Part shown: piece by piece, positions 1-6,026 of the stretch | Layout: each line of letters begins with the position of its first letter | Position numbering within the stretch: position 1 is the first letter of the stretch | Assembly: GCA_900128395.1 (NCBI GenBank) | Contig: LT649831.1 | Coordinates: 1-12,854 of the forward strand | Direction of reading: 5' to 3' | Source: Stramenopiles sp. TOSAG23-2 | Taxonomy: Eukaryota > Sar | Length of the DNA stretch: 12,854 bases | Notes under the pieces: generated by a model | Seen by the model: the letters and a program-made list of their open reading frames with translations, nothing else | Databases searched by the model: none | Told to the model about the DNA's origin: nothing | Program-made: the position numbers and the translations under genes

Positions 1-784
1 CTGTAGTAAATGCCATGATTTGTTTTAAATTTGGTCCATTATCTTTTTCCATCCACTGCTTATGTTTTGACCACCATGGTATTACATCTTGTGGCTTACT
101 GTTTAAACTGAAATTTCCTAAATTGTATTTATTATTTATATTTTCAAGTACACGATATATTGCATATGCTGTAATACTTTTTGTACATGAATGAATGGTC
201 AAACGTGTATTCAGATCAATCCAAGGTGCAGATTGCAAATTTAAAAAAATTCCATCCTTATTTCCCAAGACTAAGAGACCATGTCGTGCATTTGTATTTT
301 GAAGTTCTTGTTTTATACTATCAAAATTTTTCGTTTTTACAGCTTCAGGCACTTTATCTTGTATTGCCAAGCGTATTGTATTTGCATATTGCGGACCCAT
401 AAAAAATAAACCAGCAAATATATTCCCATCAACAACAACTACCCACTGTATAAAAACACTAAATGGGACAAGAAGACATAGCAAACAACATGCCAATTTA
501 AAAAATTTAGTTTGTTTTGTACTATGATTTACATTAGGTTGCATTGCTACTTCTGCTAGTGGTGTTGGTGAAACACGATTATTTATTGAATTGTTGATAT
601 TATTATTACTATTACTCACAATTATTTGTTGTTGCACTGGAAGTGGTACATTCACTACATCTCCAGCTTTTACTCCATTCGGTATGGTAATTGTAACCAT
701 AGTCATTTGTATACCATTATTTAATGGTATTTGTAAATTATCACCAGCTTTTGCATTCTGTGGAATTTTCACTTGCATATTCAT
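1..784 (-). CDS. Membrane-anchored beta-lactamase-fold serine hydrolase, N-terminal part (cut by window edge)
   Basis: Reading the minus strand from the ATG at 784 gives 261 uninterrupted codons running off the left edge; an in-frame TAA at 800-802 fixes the 5' limit. Three parts are visible. Residues 3-49 hold two short repeats (IPQNAKAGDNLQIPL, then IPNGVKAGDVVNVPL), a beta-rich module often seen in algal and other protist proteins. An Asn/Ser linker follows. Residues about 94-118 form one hydrophobic membrane segment, suggesting a signal anchor. From about 150 the sequence resembles class C beta-lactamases, DD-peptidases and esterases (Pfam Beta-lactamase family): HSCTKSITAYAIYRVLE has the S-x-x-K nucleophile motif (S199, K202), and the last residues, IMAFTT, sit where the family has a LLTHTSG-like segment. 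The Y-x-N and later active-site motifs would lie outside the window, so activity cannot be judged. The natural substrate is unknown; eukaryotic relatives include LACTB-type proteins and esterases. I am confident in the ORF, fairly confident in the fold. Confidence 0.82.
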   Translation of the reverse strand, partial: MNMQVKIPQNAKAGDNLQIPLNNGIQMTMVTITIPNGVKAGDVVNVPLPVQQQIIVSNSNNNINNSINNRVSPTPLAEVAMQPNVNHSTKQTKFFKLACCLLCLLVPFSVFIQWVVVVDGNIFAGLFFMGPQYANTIRLAIQDKVPEAVKTKNFDSIKQELQNTNARHGLLVLGNKDGIFLNLQSAPWIDLNTRLTIHSCTKSITAYAIYRVLENINNKYNLGNFSLNSKPQDVIPWWSKHKQWMEKDNGPNLKQIMAFTT

Positions 785-924
785 AATAAGATTAAATGTT
801 TATATATATATATATTTGCTTGCCTGGCTTGCTAATAATTAGATGATTATATTCAAGATTAAATTTCACACAATAAAAAAATATATAAAATATACGAAAA
901 CGTAGCGTGTACAAATAATGTTTT

Positions 925-1032
925 TATATATATATATATATACTCTGAATATCTATCTATCTCTAAATACTATATATCTATCTTCCGAATGTACATGTTT
1001 GTTTCTATATATATATATATATATATATATAT
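925..1032. repeat. TA dinucleotide microsatellites
   Basis: Alternating TA tracts lie at 925-942 and 1006-1032, separated by a CTAT-rich stretch. A shorter tract sits at 802-815, just upstream of the hydrolase start codon. These are simple-sequence repeats expected to vary in length; no function is implied. Confidence 0.9.
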
Positions 1033-1142
1033 GCCTCGAATGATTAGTATATTCAAGATATTATATGAATAAATACAATTTATTCTATACATATATTTAT
1101 GCACAGTTAAAGTTGAATATGGGTAGTACGGAGATTATATTA

Positions 1143-1375
1143 TTTCAAAATGACGCTTAATTTAAGTACTTAAATTACTATACTAATTTATGCATATTTG
1201 ATAGAGAGGTAATGGATATTACAAATAATCCCCAAATAGCCAATAGTTATTTTGATGAATAAACTAAGAATATCCGATTTTTTGGTAATATCCAACACCT
1301 CTATCAAATTAAAATATATTATACATAAATTAGTATACTACTAAATTAGTGCTTAAATTAAACGTCATTTTGAAA
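1143..1375. mobile_element. Foldback / MITE-like element with about 90-100-bp inverted arms
   Basis: The left arm (1143 to about 1230) begins TTTCAAAATGACGCTTAATT. The right arm (about 1275-1375), read on the minus strand, begins TTTCAAAATGACGTTTAATT. The arms stay aligned through TATACTAATTTATG, TTTGATAGAG and GGATATTAC, with small gaps and one 11-base insertion in the right arm. Only about 45 bases separate them, and there is no coding capacity. Long imperfect terminal inverted repeats around a tiny loop are typical of non-autonomous foldback or MITE elements. Outer ends and a target-site duplication are not clear; weaker similarity (GATTAT) may extend about 10-15 bases outward on each side. 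A chance palindrome of this length is very unlikely. Confidence 0.7.
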
Positions 1376-1462
1376 TCCACTAATAATCCTTCTCATTTAC
1401 AAGGTATCCCAAGGCACCAAGGTACTGTATATGCATTTATCATACGAATTCGTACGAACATT

Positions 1463-2407
1463 TTATGACAATGGTTGGCTTTCATCTCGATCAATATTAA
1501 CAGCAACAATTTCAAGTGGAGCATTTACTGTCTTATCAAAATACATATTACGACCGGCTTCCAACATAGCTTTATAATCTATAAACGCAACTTGTCCAAC
1601 ACTTGAATATTCAATAGCTCGACCTTTTTCATTTAATCCATATTGCTCATGAAATGGTCGTTGGCTAAGTTTGTAACAATTAGCACAATATGCAAAATCA
1701 ACCAATTCGCACATATAAAAGTTTTTTTGTAATTTTGTTAAACAACCGTCACACCAAAATCCATTTTTATATTTTGTATTTTGAATATCATCTTTTTTTA
1801 CCATATCATACCTATGCTTTTCAACAGATTTGCCATATCCTTTTGGCATTCGAGCAAAGTTTCGAATGACTGGATGAATTCGGGTACCAGTAGGACTGCA
1901 GCATATTACAATCGGAAATCGATTTGATTCTTTTGTCATTTGAGAAATAAAACCAGGCAATGTGGTACAATATTCTTTGAAAAAATATGACAATTCATCA
2001 GCAACAAAATTATGATTGTCTTGCTTTTTTTCTGGACCCCATACCATCAAAAACATTCTATCATGTGATTTAGCTTTTTCGCTGCATAAATCAGTAAAAG
2101 TACATTTAGAAATGATGAATAGTGCCCCTTTACCATATGTTTCATATGAAATTGCAGCAAAAGTATTAATTTGTGAAATATATTTTATAAGAAACCGTTG
2201 CATATCTTTATTTATTTTTTCTTTTGTTTTAATGGACATATCACCAATTTTATCTGTAATATCAGCATGAACGACGGCTGTTTTCATATTTTCTTCTCTT
2301 TCTTCTTCAGTTACTAAACCAGCATTTTGTGATGGATTTTGCAATACTTCTAATACCTTTGTATTTACTTTTTCTACATTATCTTCTGTATCAACTATCG
2401 CAGACAT
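1463..2407 (-). CDS. Hypothetical 314-aa protein with ZZ-like zinc-binding module
   Basis: This is a single-exon ORF with an ATG at 2405-2407 and a TAA stop. It has no signal peptide or membrane segment, so a cytosolic or nuclear location is likely. Residues 1-70 are charged and probably flexible. Residues about 70-185 look like a globular alpha/beta domain that I do not recognise. Residues 217-246 hold a compact Cys cluster, FWCDGC (C219, C222), C233, then YCANCYK (C241, C244), with H253 close by. The spacing resembles ZZ zinc fingers, which usually carry CxxCxxxIxGxRYKCxxCxDYDLCxxC; here the second Cys of the central CxxC is Leu (CEL), so one site may be degenerate. ZZ domains mediate protein interactions such as binding N-terminal peptide or histone tails, but no such role is shown here. 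The last 60 residues are unassigned. The ORF is firm; the family assignment is tentative. Confidence 0.8.
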   Translation of the reverse strand: MSAIVDTEDNVEKVNTKVLEVLQNPSQNAGLVTEEEREENMKTAVVHADITDKIGDMSIKTKEKINKDMQRFLIKYISQINTFAAISYETYGKGALFIISKCTFTDLCSEKAKSHDRMFLMVWGPEKKQDNHNFVADELSYFFKEYCTTLPGFISQMTKESNRFPIVICCSPTGTRIHPVIRNFARMPKGYGKSVEKHRYDMVKKDDIQNTKYKNGFWCDGCLTKLQKNFYMCELVDFAYCANCYKLSQRPFHEQYGLNEKGRAIEYSSVGQVAFIDYKAMLEAGRNMYFDKTVNAPLEIVAVNIDRDESQPLS

Positions 2408-2450
2408 TATTGGATGAGAAATATTATTATTAATTATTATTGATTTAATA

Positions 2451-2582
2451 TATAAATAAATTAAGTTAAAAAATTATTATTTAAATGGTATAATATCTAT
2501 TGTATCGATGGTATTAATCTTTTTTATGTATATAAATAAATTAAGTTAAAAAAATTATTATTTAAATGGTATATTATCTATT
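2451..2582 (+). repeat. Two-copy direct repeat, about 50 bp, 80-bp spacing
   Basis: Copy 1 (2451 to about 2501) and copy 2 (2531-2582) share TATAAATAAATTAAGTTAAA followed by AATTATTATTTAAATGG; they differ by one A in a homopolymer and a few bases near the 3' end. The copies lie just upstream of the 314-aa gene start, so the leader or promoter region of that gene appears partly duplicated. Confidence 0.85.
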
Positions 2583-2762
2583 AATATATTGATGATACTA
2601 TTATCATTATTATTATTTATGTATATGATTTACTTTTACTCTCTGTGTTGATGATATCATTCTTTTTTTATTTATATATATATTATTATTATATATATTA
2701 GTACTATCTATTCATCCAGTCGTCTTCTTACGTAATAGCCAGATAGCAACCTTACAAGTATA

Positions 2763-2792
2763 GTCGTCTTATAGTGTCTGGCGGCAGACGAC
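2763..2792. other. Short perfect hairpin GTCGTCT / AGACGAC
   Basis: The 7-bp arms at 2763-2769 and 2786-2792 flank a 16-base loop. An alternative nested pairing, GTCT/AGAC, exists around GGCGGC. It sits in a block less AT-rich than its surroundings, just before the minisatellite. A structured element or remnant is possible; no family is recognised. Confidence 0.4.
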
Positions 2793-2814
2793 CAACAGTA
2801 GGTTAATTCTGGCG

Positions 2815-3190
2815 TGATGCTATATTTGCCTGTATTTAAAAAAATAAAAAAATCGATTTTTTATTTTGTTAGATTTGTATTACCAAGAGTTGGCACGGCT
2901 ATAGTCATGCTATTTGCCAACAAAATCGATTTTTTATTTATTATATGATTTCCAGATTGATTACCAAGATTTGGCACGGCTATTATAGTCATGCTATTTG
3001 CCATTTATTATATGATTTCCAGATTGATTATTAATTGAATTAATACCAAGATTTGGCACGGCTATAGTGATGCTATTTATATTTGCCAACAAAATCGATT
3101 TTTTATTTATTATATGATTTCCAGATTGATACCAAGATTTGGCACGGCTATAGTCATGCTATTTGCCAACAAAATCGATTTTTTATTTAT
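2815..3190 (+). repeat. Minisatellite, four full dyad units plus one truncated copy
   Basis: Each unit carries a dyad bounded by TTGGCA and TGCCAA with an inner ATAG/CTAT stem around a five-base loop (TCATG; TGATG in copy 3). The dyads lie at 2890-2920, 2971-3003, 3053-3089 and 3139-3169, about 81-86 bases apart. The perfect palindrome AAAATCGATTTT occurs at 2849-2860, 2922-2933, 3091-3102 and 3171-3182; it is absent after copy 2. Most units also contain TTATATGATTTCCAGATTGA. A truncated copy, TGATGCTATATTTGCC, lies at 2815-2830. Copies differ mainly by small insertions (TAT in copy 2, a TTATAT-like insert in copy 3) that leave the stems intact. The block ends about 380 bases upstream of the 673-aa ATG. 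Confidence 0.9.
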
Positions 3191-3570
3191 ACTTCTTACA
3201 GTACGAACAACACTTCAATTTACCTTAATTTATGCAGTCAAAAAGTCAAAATCGAGGAGCTATAAAAATGCCGTCTAAAAAGTGGAGGGCGTCGTGCACT
3301 CGTCGATATAAATCATTTTATCGAAATATATTTCACGGGTATTAGCATGTGAATACCATGTGATCCACTTTGAGGATAAAATATATTATCTTAGATGTAA
3401 AATAGAAACAAACACACATTGATGTATCAAAAGTGGAAACTCCATTCGTGAAAAGAAAAAACACTATTCTTAACAAATTATAACAATTCATATTAACTTG
3501 TAGATATACATATTTATATATACATAATTGTTAATAACTATATATAGATATAATATAAAAAAAAATAAAT

Positions 3571-5592
3571 ATGAAATTGTTTTTGATTCAAATTATCAAC
3601 ATCCTTATCGGAATAACGATGTGTATAATAGGTTTTGCTATGGCTAAAAATTTAAAAACTTTTTCTGCCACTGCTAAACAAAAACTATTAGTCCATCAAA
3701 GTCCATCATCATCAACAATATATCATGACAAAGATGATGAAAGAATACATCAAGAATTGTCAATTTTAATTGAAAAGTCTGCTTCTACTGCAGAAGCGGC
3801 TGAAGCTTTACATAATCATGGAAGTATAAATTTTTTGTCTACTAGTTTACGAAAACATGCTGGTTTATCTTTAGACCAAGTATTAATTGACTTACACCAT
3901 AAAAATAAACAACGCGTGTATAAAACGAAAAGTATAGGTAAATGTGAACCTACAAGTTGGTTGCATTACACGTCATGTATGGGTAACAATGGAAATTGTC
4001 GTTCTTCAAAACATCACCCGTGCAAAGGCTTATGTCGTTGCAATACAGTTGGTATGGATGAATGTGAGTGTGTAAAAAGTTTGAAAGAACCTATGGTAGA
4101 AGATGATACAAATGCTTTTGTTAAAACTATACACCGTGCATCAAAGGATATGATTGAAACGGGCAAAGCATTAATTGAGGATGTCAACGATGCAGTTGAT
4201 TTTACTAAAGAAGCAGTTGGTGCATTGGTTGATAAATCCATTAAAATTATTAAGGATAGCGTGAAAAAGAAAGTAAAACTTGCAATGAATAAAATAAGCA
4301 CAACTAGAGAGGATGTTGATAAACAACGGGCGAAAGTGAAAGCAATACGTTTATCTTACAATAATACGAAACATCATAGAAGGGAACAGACAAGATTGTT
4401 TAAAGAATTGACACATGAAATTGGCGTCTTAAACGGAATGGAACAAATTTTAGCAATGAAAAATATTTTAAAACTGGTAAAAGAATTTTTTATTGGTGCT
4501 AAAAATTTATTATTACCAGATTTATTTGTCTTAGGTGCAAGTTATACAAGTTCAGCTGCACATGCAGCTGGTGTGGAACAAATTGTTGATTTTCGTACTC
4601 GTGAAATGAAGGCATTTACATTTGGCGGTTATTCCGTCGGTACAAACCAACTTCGTCTTCAATTAAGTGGTTCTGCATATATAGGTGTTGGATGGCAACA
4701 TTCGTTTTGGTGCAAACATTTAAATGAAAAATATAGTGGATTATTTAGAACGTTAGATACTTCTGTCTCCATACCAGGCATTACTAGTTTACCAGGTTTT
4801 GCATCTATTTCTGTTGGTGGAGTGCTGGGAATTAGTGCTGGTGGTTTAGGTGTTTTAAGTAAATGTTGTCCATTGAAAGATTATGTGAAAACATTATCAT
4901 TTAGTGTAAGTGCCAGTGTTGGCTGGGGTTTACCAATTTCTGGAAATGTAGGTTGCACAGATTACCACAGCGTGAAAGATCACAAAGGGTTCAATTCTTG
5001 TAGCCCAAATTTACATTCATTTTTGAAACAATTATTTTTAAAATCACCAGCTTTGGTTTTATCTCCGATTAATGCATTGATAACGTTAGGATTAGCATTT
5101 GCAAATGACCATCGTGCCGTGGCTGAAGATAATTTTTGCCATGGACCAAGTCTACATGTATGTCCGTGTAATGGATTGCCAGAAATCATTGATGGTTGCG
5201 GTGATCGTCCAGAAAATAGTCGCTGCGATGCTTTAGGTAACATGCGTCTTTTTAAGCAATCTAATTATGGAAAACATTCAAAGAAATGGACAAAAGAGAC
5301 ACTAGATATTGTGAAAGAATATGGTTTAACTAGTAAAGAATTTTTCCACAAAATATTTGGTCATAAAGAAGAAAGCATTTGTGAACGCAAGCCAGAGTTG
5401 GTAAAAGGAAACATTAACAAAGATGTGAAATATATGCGTGTCATGTTAAAAATGCCCAAAGGATTGACGAAATTAGCATACTATGATGAAGAGGTAGAAA
5501 AAGCAGTGAAACAATATAGGATCGAACATAAGTTATCTCATTTTAAGCATTTGGATAAGACATTTTGGGATAAACTGTGTGCGGAATATTAG
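3571..5592 (+). CDS. Large secreted Cys-rich protein of unknown family (673 aa)
   Basis: This is a single-exon ORF with an ATG preceded by a run of A, ending in TAG. The first 25 residues are strongly hydrophobic (IINILIGITMCIIGFAMA), giving a signal peptide or signal anchor with a likely cut near residue 25. Residues 125-167 hold eight cysteines (ending CKGLCRC and ECECV), suggesting a small disulfide module. Residues about 180-310 are rich in Lys, Glu, Ala and Val and probably helical, possibly coiled coil. Residues about 320-465 are rich in Gly, Ser and Val with alternating hydrophobicity (QLRLQLSGSAYIGVGW, SISVGGVLGISAGGLGVLS, LSFSVSASVGWGLPISGNVG), which suggests a beta-sandwich or barrel. 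A second Cys cluster spans 523-552 (CHG, CPC, CGD). The C-terminus is basic and helical. I recognise no characterised family. Entry to the secretory pathway is the only supported inference; an adhesive, lectin-like or membrane-active role is speculation. Confidence 0.82.
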   Translation: MKLFLIQIINILIGITMCIIGFAMAKNLKTFSATAKQKLLVHQSPSSSTIYHDKDDERIHQELSILIEKSASTAEAAEALHNHGSINFLSTSLRKHAGLSLDQVLIDLHHKNKQRVYKTKSIGKCEPTSWLHYTSCMGNNGNCRSSKHHPCKGLCRCNTVGMDECECVKSLKEPMVEDDTNAFVKTIHRASKDMIETGKALIEDVNDAVDFTKEAVGALVDKSIKIIKDSVKKKVKLAMNKISTTREDVDKQRAKVKAIRLSYNNTKHHRREQTRLFKELTHEIGVLNGMEQILAMKNILKLVKEFFIGAKNLLLPDLFVLGASYTSSAAHAAGVEQIVDFRTREMKAFTFGGYSVGTNQLRLQLSGSAYIGVGWQHSFWCKHLNEKYSGLFRTLDTSVSIPGITSLPGFASISVGGVLGISAGGLGVLSKCCPLKDYVKTLSFSVSASVGWGLPISGNVGCTDYHSVKDHKGFNSCSPNLHSFLKQLFLKSPALVLSPINALITLGLAFANDHRAVAEDNFCHGPSLHVCPCNGLPEIIDGCGDRPENSRCDALGNMRLFKQSNYGKHSKKWTKETLDIVKEYGLTSKEFFHKIFGHKEESICERKPELVKGNINKDVKYMRVMLKMPKGLTKLAYYDEEVEKAVKQYRIEHKLSHFKHLDKTFWDKLCAEY

Positions 5593-5621
5593 AAAAAGGA
5601 AAGAAGAAGAAGGAGGAAAGA
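5591..5621 (+). other. Homopurine tract starting at the stop codon
   Basis: Thirty-one consecutive purines (A/G) begin in the TAG stop of the 673-aa gene and run into its 3' UTR. TA and GT dinucleotide stretches follow (about 5621-5642 and 5668-5678). It may be simple sequence drift or a feature of the 3' UTR. Confidence 0.6.
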
Positions 5622-5724
5622 TATATATGTATATATATATATTGAAGAGAGAATACGAAAAGGGCTTTGTGTGTGTGTACACGTATCATATAAATTTTTG
5701 TGTTAAAATATATTTTTATATTAA

Positions 5725-5737
5725 AATAAAAAATAAA
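5725..5737 (+). terminator. Candidate polyadenylation signals (AATAAA x2)
   Basis: Two AATAAA hexamers, at 5725-5730 and 5732-5737, lie about 135 bases past the stop of the 673-aa gene. The position suits a 3' UTR end, but the region is so AT-rich that chance occurrence is possible. Confidence 0.3.
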
Positions 5738-5770
5738 ATTGAAAAATGAAAATTTATATTTTTTATTTTA

Positions 5771-5881
5771 TCTCTCTCAAGAAGTCATATTCAATGTAAA
5801 CGCAGTATGAAACAATATTGAATCGTAAACATCGACGAAGTCCAAAATTCATTCTGTGCCCTCACTTTGTACTAATTGAAA
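5771..5881 (-). pseudogene. Decayed duplicate of the P5A ATPase 3' end
   Basis: Positions 5771-5881 closely match 6021-6143, the end of the ATPase gene, at an offset of about 250 bases. Shared blocks include TCTCTCTCAA, GTCCAAAATTCAT and GCCCTCACTTTGTACTAATT. In the ATPase frame the copy reads FQLVQSEG, as the real C-terminus does, but a TGA follows two codons later. It also lacks about 18 bases present in the intact gene and has other small indels. It is therefore a non-coding remnant of a partial tandem duplication, downstream of the functional stop codon. Confidence 0.8.
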
Positions 5882-6026
5882 ATGTAATACACTAGTGTAT
5901 AATATAATATATATATGGTACGAACGTATATGATGCATAAAATTTAATTTTACTCCACATCTCCTCCCTCAACTCTCGGCCTATACTAGTAACATATACT
6001 TCGTATCATATTCTCCCACATCTCTC

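Larger units (their letters stand above)
785..1462. other. Intergenic region between two minus-strand genes
   Basis: No coding sequence is seen. This is the likely promoter side of the hydrolase gene and the 3' side of the 314-aa gene. It holds TA microsatellites (802-815, 925-942, 1006-1032), degenerate CTAT repeats around 949-985, a foldback element (1143-1375), and a perfect 12-bp palindrome TACGAATTCGTA at 1443-1454, eight bases past the 314-aa stop codon. Confidence 0.7.
2408..3570. other. Repeat-rich intergenic region between divergent genes
   Basis: This separates the divergent starts of the 314-aa (minus) and 673-aa (plus) genes and so should hold both promoters. No coding sequence is supported. 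From left to right it contains ATT-rich sequence, a direct duplication (2451-2582), a less AT-rich block with a 7-bp hairpin (2763-2792), a dyad-bearing minisatellite (about 2815-3190), a less repetitive segment (3190-3480) with a 6-bp hairpin GGTATT...AATACC at about 3339-3358, and an AT-rich leader ending in a run of A before the ATG at 3571. A TATAAAA string occurs at about 3261, some 300 bases upstream of the ATG. Confidence 0.7.
5593..6026. other. Convergent 3' intergenic region
   Basis: This region lies between the tail-to-tail 673-aa gene and the P5A ATPase. It holds the homopurine tract, dinucleotide runs, candidate polyadenylation signals (5725-5737), a decayed copy of the ATPase 3' end (5771-5881) and a perfect 14-bp palindrome ATACACTAGTGTAT at 5887-5900. 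No intact gene is seen. Confidence 0.7.

Noticed and set aside
591-842. 83-codon plus-strand ORF with hydrophobic translation
   Set aside because: It is antisense to the hydrolase repeats and linker, which give a coherent protein on the minus strand, and it ends in the TA microsatellite.
2849-3190. CRISPR array
   Set aside because: Repeats of about 80 bases without unique spacers, variable unit length, eukaryotic context and no cas genes: a minisatellite, not CRISPR.
3083-3265. 60-codon plus-strand ORF in the minisatellite
   Set aside because: It has no ATG (starts at TTG), is a translation of the repeat units themselves, and has no protein features.
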